From positions 62,001 through 126,000 of the forward strand of contig JAQGBZ010000072.1 in assembly GCA_034687125.1 (NCBI GenBank): a DNA stretch of 64,000 nucleotides, in the 5' to 3' direction. The notes below the pieces were generated by a model that searched no databases, was not told the DNA's origin, and saw nothing but the letters and a program-made list of their open reading frames with translations. This DNA is from Neelides folsomi. Taxonomy: Eukaryota; Arthropoda; Collembola; Neelipleona; Neelidae. Below, in pieces: positions 27,200 through 41,300 of the stretch; position 1 is the first letter of the stretch, and every line of letters begins with the position of its first letter. The position numbers were made by a program, and so were the translations under genes.

Positions 27200-29240
27200 T
27201 TGCTCGGAATTGCTGAGTCGGGGGTAATTTCGACCATAATCTTAAAGGGATTGGGACGGGAGCCTCGAGCTACTCATGTGTGTAATAAGGTTCCGAGTTT
27301 TATATTCTTCCCTCAACTTCCGACCGCATTCTTCTCGGAGAAGGTGAATTATGCCGTTGTTCGAGTCGGATTAAAAGCGGATTCTGTGAAGGAAGTCATG
27401 GCGTAATTGGGATCGGCCTTTACTGGTCTAATTGACGTGATGGAGGGCGGACTCCGCCGGTGCGTCTCGCGGAGGGAGAGGTGACTCCGATGGTCAGGGA
27501 GGTCAAAGGGGTCGGAGACGTGATTAGAAGGGCTGGCCCACGCGTGCGAGGCACCACGTCGCCCCCGATAAAAAATCCGAAGGCGAAGGAATCTCGCCGA
27601 CGAGCTCCGCATCCCATTATAAATCACAGAAAGGCGAGCATCACGTTTTGGGGCCGCGCGTTCAGCGATCATCTTAATGATAGGTACAGAAGACGAGTTC
27701 TCGCTGCCTCTGCAAAAAGAAAGGGAACCCTCCTCCACATGATGAAGATGAGGTCCGCTCACTGATGATGCTCCGAGGCCCTTTTGATATAATTATAGAG
27801 GAGATGCCCCTAGAGATTCTGAAGGAATCCGAGAGACGAGGAGGCTCCACTTTTACATCCTTCATTACACTCACTGCTCCCATGTCTCCACTCCCACCCA
27901 CCCCAACACATTGAGCTTATGAGTCTCGGATGGGATGGATCGGCGGGCCGGTCGTCATAGCCCATAACTCGAGAGATGGATGTGAGTCCATCCAGCCGGC
28001 CCATTCCGTCTCTTCCCACATTTTCTCTTCGGAAAGTGAGACATTTGGCCGGTCGAGAAGTGCAGGAGGGATCGTCCCATTGCCAATCTCATATTTCATT
28101 TCAAATCATAATTTATCCAGCTCGGAATCCCACATGCTTTTTACGACTCGTCTTATTCTCTGGTTCATTAAGGAATCTCTTCTGGTTCTTCAGTCCGTTT
28201 CAAACGCATTTCGCCTCACCTTCTTCTAATATTCCTCGTCGCATGTGAAGGTCCAATCTGTCACTTTATAATTTCTCAATATGTGACTTTCCTAATGTAA
28301 TAGGTGTAATAAGTTTGGGAGGGTCAAATACTTCAATACAAATGAGGAACTTGCCGTCGACTCAGATCTCGAATCTCAATCCCTTATCGTGCGGGTTGGA
28401 AAAAATTCATTGAATTGGATTAGTAAGCTCGAGTCTGTTCTTAAATCAAACCTCACCCTCTAAATGAGCTCTTTGTAATTTAGAGTGAAGCGTGTTCGTA
28501 TGAACGTTACTTTATGTAGATATTTAAGTAATAGGAGAGCGAAGGAGAAATTTATGCAGTAGACGAGTTTGGGAATAATGAAAATGAATTCCCGATCCTT
28601 ACGTGCCTCCTCATTATGTGGTCGACGAAGAAACCCTATTACCTTCCTGTTAATAAGGTTAAGGTAGGTTTTGTAACAATCAATTGAGTCTTCGTCATCT
28701 GTTGTTTAGAATCTAGAGTTGTGTATCTCCTGTAATACTACTATTCCCTAATGGCCAGCCTTCAACCTTCCACACCAAATTGCTGTGGGGTGAGGATGAG
28801 GAATGCTTGCATAATTTCAATTTGTATCGAGCATAAAGTATTGACGCGAGACATGCATCCATTTTATATCTTCATATTCCTCCTCCAGAGCACCGGCGTG
28901 TTGGGTGAAAAATCGATGGAGAGAAACCCGAGAGAACTGCGGCGGCATTTTTATCTCTGAGATGGATTCGCTTGTGACGCGGGTGATCTGGTGAAACGAA
29001 AGTTTTGGAATCCCAAAGTAGCTCGGGGCTATGGGAGATCCTCAGATGGGGAGGATGAATGGGGAAGGCGGAGTGTGTGTGTGTCTCGTATAGGAAGCTG
29101 GGTTGGTGGTGGAAGGACGGCGGAGTACACGGGACCCCAATTTGATTCGGATGGCAGAGGAGGGCCAAGTTTCCTTATTGGCCGCAGGCGAGTCCTGAGT
29201 CTCGGTTAGAAGGAAGGCGGGACCGAGGGGAATCATCTCC
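27200..29240. other. GC-rich, CpG-bearing island without a recognised gene
   Basis: The most GC-rich 2 kb of the window, with frequent CpG (for example around 27450-27700 and 28900-29220). Open frames of 60-140 codons overlap on both strands and in several frames, the expected by-product of low stop-codon density. Their translations are rich in Arg, Ser and Pro and match no family I know. A short GT run lies near 29070. The island could be a promoter or enhancer block or an ancient exon cluster. The sequence alone does not decide. Confidence 0.4.
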
Positions 29241-32200
29241 TCCCCGACACACAATTTTCGCACAGCCTCATTTGCATATGATATGAAACTCGTAAGAGAC
29301 GAGGAGCAACTTGACTCCTCTCATTTATTATCCTCCTGCTTCTCTCGAACGTTGAATCTCTCCTTCGTTCTTTATGAGCCTCGTCGAGAACGCCTCTTCG
29401 ATAGCCATTGATAAAATCTCCCTTCATGATCTGGCTACACTCTCTTTTAGCCTATTACTTCTTATAGACTTCCCAGCTCCCATTCATCTCATTCCTCCTC
29501 TCATTATCGCCTCTCCTAGGAAAAGTATATAAATTTAAGGATCGCCTCTCCCACTCCTCGATTGGGGCGGACTTCTGGGCCAGGCTCTCTATAAAATATT
29601 TATTATCGGGTGAAGATGGGGGAAACCTCCTCGGATTGCATGCAGAAGAAGAAATCATTAAAATCGCCCTAACTTACATACCTTCATATTCAGTCACGAA
29701 ACGAGATTTAATAAACAGAATGAAGCACCCTTCGATTTCGATTGATTATAGGGAAGGAGAGGGACAAACAGAGAGTGAGCATTCCTCAAACTTACCACTA
29801 ATCTTTTACCTACTTTATCTAACTGAGAAATCGACGAAGCTTTCAAACATCTGCTATCCCATTTTAATAGATCTTCAACGCCCTAATACTAAATATATAT
29901 ATTCTTATCATTACTTCTCTGAACATGGAATAGTCCCTTTTAATCTTATACCGTTGAATTTACTCTGATTTCTCTTATGCTTCTTTATTCAACTACAGAT
30001 ATTTCTGACTTCATTGAGTCATATTGAGATATAACTACATGTATAAATAGATCTAGTAAATATATTACCTCATTATATCGTTAGAAGAAGCTCAGGTGGG
30101 TAAACCGAGGAAATTGCTACGGATCATAATTCTATAATTGGCTCTAAACCATAAATTACTGGCTTTATTTTCTTTTTTAGTTCTCTTACTGACATTTGAG
30201 AAGCTTTCGTTCAAAATTTTCATTGACCTTTCATGATTATACAGATAATTTATAAGCTGTTCATCATAGAAAGCATTCATCATAATTTATTTTGGGATCG
30301 TCAAGTTATAATATTTTTATTAAGATTATGTTAAACGTAAAATTGTTAAAAGCAATGTAATTGGTTAAGCTAGAGTTTAAATTGAACCCGTGCCAATTAG
30401 GTAATATTAAATAAGCCAGGCTTTTAGTTTTCATCTTTTATATTTACAAGCAAATAAACAATAAACTGAAGCAAGATTTTTCATATAAATTCTTAACTAT
30501 TTAAATGATAAAATGGGAAAAAACTAATGATGGTCAGTTAAGATGAACTATATGATAACGAAAGTTTAATGAGCAACCTCTTCTTAAAATCCTCTTGGGC
30601 ATCTTCATTTTATTAAGGTTACTCAAATAGAATTTAAATCCATTTCAGGGCCCTCGAGCTCTCACTTGTTATTGCAAATGGGATATGAAGAAATCCCGTT
30701 GGTCTTTTAGAATACGTCGCCTTTTCCTTAATGGTCTTATCACTGTCTTTCTTTTCTTAATGAATGAGCGGTCAGAAGAGTTGGTTTGAAAAGTTAAAGT
30801 AGCCGATGAGCTAAATTCCTTGTTTCATTCAGCCTTTTAACATTTGAAATGTATCTTAAATTTTGGCAATTAGGATGTTATACTTTTGGTTGCATATGAG
30901 TATTGGAGGAATCAAAAGCAGTTAACGTCTGTTATGTTAAAGGTATCATTTACATTTGATGAGGAAGCCAATCAATTATGAGTTAAAGAGAATAGCGATC
31001 TAATGCATTCAGCCGAAATAATTGGGGAGGAAAGATGTGAGTAGTAGATGGATTTGAAAGGAGCTTCGAGGCTCTTCTGTGTGGTTGATGTGTAGACTCC
31101 ATAATCCATAATAGGCCTGCGAGTCATGGCGTAAGTGGTGTAATTAGAGATTAAGATTAACATGAATAGTTAGGGGGAGTAATTAAAAGTGGGGGAGTTT
31201 AAAGAGCGAAGGTAAGACGAACGCGCTCCCACCGCTGTGAGTGATCTACTGGCCGGGTGGAAGAGTGAAGATAGTGGGAGAGCCTCCGAGTGGCTGAGGA
31301 AGGATGGCCCGTAGGCTCTATCAACACACTACCACCACCGCTGTGGAAAGAGAACGGGGGAAGAGAAATTAGCCAGAAGGGTCCTTCATTATTAAAAGAA
31401 AACCCCGGCTCGAAGAAAAGGTAACATTTCATTTCGCTGGGGCACAAAAGTTAAGAGGGATTTGCCCAAAGCAGACTCACTTTTTTGGCTCTCCCGGCCA
31501 CTCTCAGACCACAATAGAAGAGACACATAATATACACACGAGTGTGTGCTCGCCCTTTTTCCTTCCTTAAGGGATTCAGTTCCTCATTGAGGAAATCAGC
31601 TGGAGGAGGTGAAGGATTCGAAAAACATACAAACGTCAGATTCAACTTTTGGAACTCTGTCTGGGGATAGAATTAAACCACTAGTTCACACAAATTTGAC
31701 AATTTGAACATTTCTGTTTAATCAGGCCCTTCATTGATTTACTGTACGTCTGATTAATGTCTGAATGATATTAAGCTATTCGGATTTATCAAGAAACTAA
31801 ACAAACAGTGTTATTCTCATTTATGAGGATCAACCCTTTAACTGACATTATCTATTTTGCTCTTAATTGAGCTGATTATTTTTGAAAAGAGACATTATAA
31901 GTTTTCTGAATGGTACTCAACTGGGATTCTGAGCGGGCTGACGTGAAGTTTCACATCACGCCAAACTTTTTCCAACAAGATCATCCAAACTCCTACAAAA
32001 TGATGGTGAGAACATGTTTATCAAGCTTTTCAACTCTATTGCATTCATATAAAATTAACTATCTGCTTTGAACATTTTATTATATAGAACTGTCAAAATT
32101 TTTTACAAAAAGTTAGATATTCTCATGTTTAGAAATATTGATGCAGTTTCGTGGAGTAGGTATATTTCCGTATTAGACATTTACATTTTTGCGCAACTAT

Positions 32201-32337
32201 TCGATGTAGTAAATACTGTAAGGCACATAAATGAGTCAGGCGCTTTGATTTGTCATTTTATTTTAAAATCAATGACCATTCAAAATCAGTTTACTCTAAT
32301 TCTAACTGTTTTGATTGATTTCTATATCCCTTATTTG
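29241..32337. other. Gene-poor spacer
   Basis: Short open frames only. A moderately GC-richer patch at about 31200-31650 has overlapping frames on the minus strand but no recognisable protein. Confidence 0.5.
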
Positions 32338-32365
32338 TAAATACATAAATGCATTTATGTATTTA
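32338..32365. repeat. 28-bp perfect palindrome centred on ATGCAT
   Basis: The 14-nt half TAAATACATAAATG is followed directly by its exact reverse complement, with no spacer. Perfect palindromes of this length are rare by chance. It could be a dimeric protein site or a cruciform-forming sequence. No flanking duplication typical of an insertion was noticed. Confidence 0.85.
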
Positions 32366-35300
32366 TGCCGCTTACGTACATTACTCATATGTAATTGAAA
32401 TTCTTCTGTTCGGCTAACTTCAAATTATCGAAAATGAATTATTGTCGTGTATCGGATGTATTACAGTAAGAGCCGACTAATTTGTTTATGTGTACTGTGT
32501 TTATAAATAATAACCTGTCCTTTGACCATTCATCAACAAAACTTGAGGATGAATTTCATATCACTATAAGGTATGAAAAAGTCAAATTGAGTAAGGGTAC
32601 GTGTTAAGATGAGGTAGAGCGGTCATTTAAGCCACAAGAAGGCTCCGTAATTCGAGCATCAATTTGGTCCTCAAAGAAGCCGCCGGTCACTTCGCCGGTC
32701 TCTTCAAATGTCGTAAACGGAGCATTTTTCTCGCCTCTCTCATTCATTGTTATTGTGTCCTGTCACAAAACCTTTCTTCCTTCAAATAACCACACACTAC
32801 GTTCACCAATATAATATAGACTTATTCATTTCAGGACCCACAAAAATTTACTATAATTGTTGGGCTACATAAAAATAAAACATAATGCAGAGCTGCATTC
32901 GGTACATCCATTTCCTGAACAAGTGTCAAGAACATTCCTCACGTAAAAGAGTTTCGAAAAGAGAGTTTTCATCTTGTTTGAGTCCAACCTGGTTTAAGGG
33001 TCAGTTTTTGAAAGAATGGTTTAATTAAAATGGGTTGTTTGGAATTTCTTTCTTGGACAGCTGAGAATTTGAAAAATGATTGTGAGGAAGATGAATGGTT
33101 GATATTTGAAGTAGAATGATGATTAAGAGTTGGATGGCTTCCTTCGTAGGGTATTTAAAATTAGGCACACTATTAAGACGGAAAGTTCAATGTTCTCATT
33201 TAAGAAGTGAGAAATGAGAAGTTTGAAAGAGTTCGAAGAGCTTCTTTGGGGTCTTTGTATAAATATCATCACAATATGATTATGGGAAAACCAACGGAAT
33301 TCTAATGAAATTCTTTACAACAATTTTTATCCAATTTAAGAAATATTTAAATGAAGTGTGACGGACAAGACGTGATTACACATTTGTAGCTGAAACATTG
33401 GAAGCAAGAAGGATACACTGGAAGGCAGTGAGTTTTGAAAAAAAGGGTAGTAAAAGTCAACTGGACGTCTCTCCCTCTTTTGTTATAATTCTTTAAATGG
33501 GTCTGTGGTAATAAGATGAAATGCTAAGGAGCTGGTGAGACGTTCACAAAAGGTGATCTAATAATCAGCCTTCACCATAATCACTCCAACTGGCACTGGA
33601 ATGAAATGATGTTTCATGGAGAATAGATCATTTGAAAGAAAGCATAATAGCATTTACCTTTATGGTCCTCGCACTTTATAAGAAATGGCTGTCCTTTACT
33701 TTCTATTGTCGTCGTTGAGGCCGGCGGCCAGTAGGGATAAGTTCAAATGGAAATCCATCATATCGTGGCGAGAGACGAAAGAGCGTCTCTGACAAATGAG
33801 AATCTTTTTTTCCCTCCGACCTCCTCAGAAGCTCCCTCAGAAATTTGGATCCAGCTGAAGAATAAAATCAAATGTTTCTAATGGCTTGGGATTGAGGTGC
33901 TCTGACTACCTCATTAGTCAAATGAGCTTCTCTCGCTCCTTCTCATCTCAGAGGGACGGTGTTCGAATCTTAAACTTCTTTGAATCTTCACACTAATTCA
34001 TTACCGTAGGGGGTCTCGGAATCAGTCCCGAAAATCGGTCCATAATTTTCCAACAAAAAACATTACTTCTTATTCCATATTACTTTTTTAAAAAAATTTC
34101 AATTTTTGCCTTAATTTTTGGTCTTTAAATATCTTGGCCATTTCGATATCTTTAAAATGTGAATCACATATCTTTATGGGTATATTGAACGAAAATACAA
34201 AATAGAAGAATTATTTAAAAACGAAGATTAGAATTTTCAATGTAATGACTACATAATATCTACCAGCCACCTTTTCAATTTAATAATGACAGTTCTCGGT
34301 GCTTGCCGACACATTATAAAGTTCCATGGTGGAGTTAATAAGATAGTCAGGAATCAGTCCCTTGTTTGAAATCTGAGGATACAATTTGAGTTAGGGTAAT
34401 GCTCCATCATAATGTTGAGAGAATAAAGAGAGTTTAATGGGGCCGAAGGATAATAGGTAAGTAGAGTCGTGGTGGAGGCGGCCGGAGTTTAACACAAGGG
34501 AACGAAAGGATAACGCCAAATTGTTGTATTTTCATCTTGGTAAAAAATTTAATTTGGCTACGTGGAGTTATGCAGGGATGCGGCAGGGTTTCGGTGAGAG
34601 TGAGGGAATTAAGAAATGAAGGGAGAAAGGTTCCTCCGTATTTAATGCACCGCTCAAATGAATACCTTTGCGATTTAAAGATTCATTTACACCTTTGAGT
34701 CCATACAGATTCCTTGTACGCATATTAATCATTTTAGAGTCGACCGTTGTGCGTGCAGAAAGTAAGGCTTTAATTGGTAATTAACAGATGGTTTGAGCCG
34801 TATAAACACTTTTGGTCCATCGTGTTCTCCTTTCTATATAATACTTATTTTCATTTTTTTGGAGACCTCGAATCGTTGAAATTGTTTTTGTTCACGAACG
34901 ACTTTTGATCTCCTTTCCTTTTATAAGCGAGAATCGTATTTATTATTTAGATAGATTACAAGGGCTCTGGTGAGACTCCATGGTCAATAAAGAGGAAACT
35001 GAAGGGATAATAGGAATGTAACTCGTTTATTCCATTTCGAGATATGTGCATTTAAAGTGATGAGTGAAGAGAAAATGGGTTTCTGTTTCATCAGGAAGGA
35101 AATAAATCAAAGTCTCAGTGGTGGAAATCAGCATTTAGGAAAGCGGAGTTAAATGCGTCTACCTCCTCGTAATCTTCCGAAGGGTGAAGGCAGAAGAACC
35201 ATAAGGTTTCTTCACCATGAGATCCACTATAAATAAAGGCTCCCTTAAAACTCTAGAGTTGTAATAAAGAAAGGGAGGATGTATTTAGCAGCAGGGCAGC

Positions 35301-38300
35301 TGTTTGGAGATTGAATTGAGGGGAAAAACCTGCTATGAATTTCAGTAGAGAAGAATAAAATTCTATGAGAGAATTTTTGATTTGGAGTCCCTGCTGAGGA
35401 GTGATAGCACATTTCTCAGTGTCATATACTTAACATTGTTCTCTCACTGCTTCACTACTCGCTCACTTTCCGTATTTCACTGGCGTCCACTTAATTCTTC
35501 ACGATTCCTACACAATTCAGTTCAACCCCGTCTCTCTGCACGAATAGGCGACTGAGCCTTCCTCGAATTCCCGTTTATAAATATTTCCTTAATTTACTTA
35601 TGAACAAAACTTCATTTTCTTCCCATCTCCAATTGATTTAGATGTCCAGGAAAATGAGAGAATTACGAGGAACATGCTTCCCACATTTTGATCACGAGCC
35701 GCGACGTAGGTACTTTATGGAATTAACTCTCCGCTTTCTATAAATTACAAGGAAATGAAGATATTCTTTTTCTCTTGAAAATTTATAGTGGAAGTGGAAT
35801 TTTTCTATACTACATATATATTTGCTAATCATGGAATGAAGGAAGACAAGAATACAATTTCCTGTCAATATTTTTCATATCTGCATAATGAGATGGAAAG
35901 CATTATTATAACATCATCATCGGTCTATCAACAATAAAATTATCTCATCATTCAAAGCTTTAAGAAAATAAAGGCTTAGGTTATGTTCCATTCATGCAGA
36001 ACTCTATTTAAGGATAAAGTTTTCTTACTTTGGATATACCAAAGTAAACTCCAATAGTAGCATTCATGAACTAAAAGATGTTCCATAAAAAGTAATTGGG
36101 CACAAATCTGTCTAATTACGACAAAAAGAGTTTTTGAATTGTATACAAATAGGTATATAACATTTCATATATTTGAATATGATTATAACATGACTTAATA
36201 AGTTCTCAATTTAGCTATGCTCGAACGCGTAAAAAGTAAATATAGGTCCTGCAAGGTGCATGATGTCTAAAATATATTAGTTCAGTTTCTGTATCACAAA
36301 AGCTAGCCCTGTGTTGTAATAATAAGAGATGATTATAAATATAAGAATGACTTTTGTGGTCTTCATAGCAGTGTTTTTATTTACGTTTTGTAAAGGGTGA
36401 CTCTCTTTGCCTATATCTTGAGGTTATAAGGGAGAGGTTCAGCTCCTTTTGACTAATATGGGAATAATAACAGAGGAAGCGAAGGAAAGGGTAAAATATC
36501 TTCCCTTAATTACCTACGCCTCGAATCTTAAATCGAAGGTAAACAATGTGTAATAGTAAACAAACGAACCGACCTTCCTTGCATACAGAGCAGTTCATTT
36601 TCATCCTCAAATTATTCACATTTTTGACAATCAATTCTTTTGATTGCGAAGGATTCATTGTTACTGAATTCCACATTGTCAGAGAATTCTCCATTATTAG
36701 CATAAAGTAAATACTTTTATACATTGTTCCACGTTTTAAATATTTTTTCAAGACATTGACAATTTTATTAGTGGGAAAAATTCTATTTGTATTGTTCTCA
36801 ATGAACCGTCGGAAGAATAAAGTCGACCGGAGAACAAATCAAGGAATTGATAGCTATAGGCTAAAGATAGTGCATGCCAAATCCATGGAGTAAAATTGAA
36901 AGTCTCATCTTTCCCAAATCCTCTTGTTCATTTTGGTTGGAGCGGAGGGAGACGCGGAGTTTGTCAGTGCACATTCAATCGAGTAGGATGAATTGAGTGA
37001 GTGAGGAGATGAGAAAAGCTTTAAGTACGCGACTACGCGAGTCGTAAAGGGTGAGTTTGGCTCCGAGGGTTGGTTTTCCTTTGGTAAAGATTTCCTTTTG
37101 GCGGCACAGATGGGAGCGGAGTCTTTTATCATTGAATCCGGAGTATGGAGAAAGTCTCCTCTCTCCACCACCATCCTTGCCAAACGAGTTAGAACAAAAG
37201 TTACGAGAGAATAAGCCCATAAAGTTCACTTCCTTCACCCACCCAGAATTTATTAAACTTGAGTAATTAATTGTTGGTTTTGTAATTTGATGAAGGAACC
37301 TTTTAAAGTATAATTTTTGATCCAAAGATAGCATTAGGAAGAGATGTTAATGAGATTTCTTCTCATTTGACAAATAGGTAAAGTCTCTGTTGTAATATTT
37401 CCACGCTTCGTTAAGAATCTCAAGTTTAATCGGCGTGGTGGAAAATGGTAATTGTGTAATTGGCATATGTGATGGAATTGGTAAGGATTAATGGTGGATG
37501 AGCCTATGTGATAACAAAAATTTCTCCTTTGAATTTGCCAAGTTAATGGAGTGGATAGAGTGTAACGTAAAGTATACTTCTTGAATTATTTATAAGAGAG
37601 CTTAATTTCTGAGGAGAAGTTAATGAAATAATGAAAGCCTAATGAAAATTACGAGACGGGTTCCAGAGTTTCTCAAACTATTTTCCCTGTCAGAGTGATT
37701 GGGGAGAGGCATGGAAGGTATGGGGAGAAGAGATGATTCGTCCGAGACTCTGATTTACATATGATTTAAAAGAATTAATTCCAATCTCCAGAGATGAACC
37801 ACAAATTATTCTAAATTCCTCTACACCGCACATTTACTACACTCGAACTTGACATTGAATTTGAAATTGTAACCACACGGAGAAACGGGGATAACCATGT
37901 TGAGGAAATTTCTTATTACAACTATCACTAGAAATTTACAATTCCATTTCTTTGCATACAAATCCCTAACTTTCAAACGGACCTATAATTGAAGTTGGAT
38001 ATAAAGACATTGTCATAAGGATACAACCAGCTATTGGTGTAAGAAGATGCGAGAATAGAAGATGCAATGGTATTCATATTGATCGCTATAGTGGTTGTTC
38101 AAATACGAAATTCTCATAATATCATCTTCAACTTGAGTTTTTTCTTCTCCACAGGCTCAAGTGAGAAGGGAAAGAAAGGAAAAAACATAGGCATGGAAGT
38201 TCTAATGAAAGCTAATTATATGGTTTAATTGCCAAGGTATGCCTTCACCGACTCCTTTCAATTTGATTGCACACCACCAACCCTAGCGCCCATTCTTCTC

Positions 38301-41300
38301 CCTAATAATCCGTAATGACTTACGAGTCTAGTCTTTTATATTTTACATCCTTTCAACAATGGACTACTCAATTATACAGATATTGAAATTTTTAATAAAT
38401 GTGACTACCTCCATATTTTGACAAAATGTTTAACGAGACTATCACTCAAGAAAATTGGTTTTGTGGAATGCAAATATGAACAAAGTCCACATGAATTTTT
38501 TGTTTTTCACTATTTGCTCAATTCTTTCCTATTCGAAGCTACATTTAAATGGCTGTATCATTCCTCTGACCATGTTGGAATCTTATCTGAAGGGAAAATG
38601 CCGGACAGTTGAGTATGAAATGAAGAGACGTGTGACAGGAGCTGGTCGCTTGCTCACTTCACTAAATTCAATTCTTTCATCCTTCCTTGGTGGCTTCTCC
38701 TCGAGATCTTTTCATCTTCCACTTTTCTTATCTATCATTCACATCAGACCATATAGCCCAGGAGTTCTTGGAATGATTCATTATCCCCTTTTCTCATTAC
38801 TCCTTCAAGATTAACTAGGTATTAAGAGACGAATATCAATATTCACATTTTTAATATTATATTATGTATGTATGTCTACATTTCAACATACGCGAATTTA
38901 TATAAAGACGCCGAGGATGCTTACTTATATCGAAAAACTCATTCACCTGTCTACAATGTGTACCTATTATGAAAAACTGTAAATCTCCGACATTAATTTA
39001 ATAGAAATAGAATTGTGGTTGATTTATGCTCCTCTCCTGCCGTTTCAGAGATATTTATTCTCATTGTAGATTTAGCAAGTGGAATATCTTAACATTGGAC
39101 ATTAGGCTCGAATGACACTTGACAAGTTTTTGACATTAACTGGATAAGGAAGGAGAATTTTATCAAATTAATCTTCTTGCATATCACATTCGGTATTTTA
39201 AGAAAGACAAAGGAAAATGCTTACCATGCCATATTAATGAAGATCAATTAGGCAAGGATAAAAAACACTTATTCCATCACCATATGATAAACTTACATGA
39301 ATGTATAGTAATAAAGTAGGTAGGTATGTTCATACAATTATTTGTATACCTAAGCTAAGTAAAATAGCTTGTAGGCTTGTACCATACATATGCACAGTAT
39401 GTACATCCTCTTGAAGACAGAATAAGGACTCGGTTGAGTCGGTATGAGTTACAAGTTTAATGATAAAAGTATGTATAATTCCATCGTCTCTTTCTTGCTT
39501 CGTTGAATTTTCAAACACTCAATTCCAACATCGTCTTATATCAATTAAGTTGTTAATCAACTTTGTAATCAAATACAAAGAAACCATTTATTCGCGGAGA
39601 TACTCATCGCATTTTAATATTTTTATTACAATTTTAATAACTCAACTTGAAGAAGTGAACTCAAAATGGCCAAAAATTAAATTGTATGTAGCATCTAGAA
39701 TTCTCTTTTATCGGTTTTCCAAACGAGTAAAGGGTTTTCCTAAGGAATCTTTTAATGGTCCCAAAGAAAGACAACATATAATTGAGAGAGAGGGAGAAAA
39801 TGTATATCTCATAATAACGCGTTCTCTTCTTCCCCCTCGTTACTTCAAAACCACACGACGGTACTAAAAGAGAACTTCCTCTCAAACTCATTCGGGTCTT
39901 GAGATAGAAAGTCTGGTGATGGTACATAGGATATATGAAATAAACTTATGTGTTTTCAATGCCTTTGTCTCTGAACCATATAAGGAGCATATCATACATA
40001 TAGAAAGATTTGTGCCCTAACTCTAGTAAATTGCTCCTCTACTTTCTATCTCTTCACGGAGAAGATTCCCTTACTATTTTAAAGGTTAGGCCGGCGTTGT
40101 AAAGTTTGTAGTTAGTATTTACGCTCACTCAAACCCTCGTTTCTTCCCCGCTCATTTCTTGGGTAATAGGTGATGTATTGAACCTGTAGGAGATAGTTAG
40201 AGATTTCAAATTCTCCGTCAGTTGCTCGAATTGAAATGGATCATTGAAAGAAGGGGGGAATAAGAGTTATTAAAATATATTATTTGAAGGTGTAATTGAA
40301 AATTCTTGTTTTTGACAATGAGTAATCGCTTGATTATAACATAGGAACCGTATGTACTCTATGTGTACATGAGTAACATTCTTCTTCATAGTTATTATAA
40401 TCAGCATAGCGTCATACTTTATCATCTCCGACTAATTTACACTCGCTGGTCGCATCTTTAGAAATATTTTCCACTGCTCCGCTTGAAATTCCTTTTTAAA
40501 ACATTAATGAAGGTAGCTTAATGCCTGTAATTACTCCGGATATTTATTACGAGTTTTATTTGGGAAATTTCTCCAAGATGCATATGGTACATGGAGAAAT
40601 TTAATACTACCTAATCCAGTCGAATGCTACTTACATGGGTTAAAATCCTCAAAAATTAATACTGTGTATTATAAAACATTTCATTTACTACCTATATTGC
40701 TAAATATAAAAGTTAAACTGAAAATGGGAAGCTTTCAATTTGTACTGAAATGCTAATTACATTTTGAATTGATTCTGTTAAATGCACATTTCCTTGAGTT
40801 TAATTCACATATTTATATCCGCATAATAATGTAACACCTTACACAGAATAGATAAATTTAACTATCATCGTTATCGTAAGATTGTCAATAGTCACGTGTA
40901 AAATCCAAACTAGATAAATGTAAGAGAAAAGTTTGTTAGACTCCTAAAAGACAACATGGAACATGTTCTTTGTTCAGATAAGATTTACCAGATGTAAAGG
41001 TCCGTTAGCGCTTGTGGCGTGTGCGTACGTACGTATTTAAAGGAGTCCCGAGGGAGTTATTCTACTTGTTCTTTCTTCCTCATTCCTATTTTGTCGCTCT
41101 CGACAGACTGAGATAGTTTGATTAAGAGTAATTTAACTCTCACAATCCTTTATCAATATTTAATAAAGCGAATTTAATAAATTTTTTAATGCAAAAATGT
41201 AATTGCGTAAATATTTTAATATAGATTAATTTGCCAAAACATGAAACTATCTATGAATGTTAGAAGATGATTGTTCAAGAGGATATTAGTGGATACAATT

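Noticed and set aside
27349-28250. Many overlapping open frames on both strands
   Set aside because: Simultaneous openness in several frames points to base composition, not coding.
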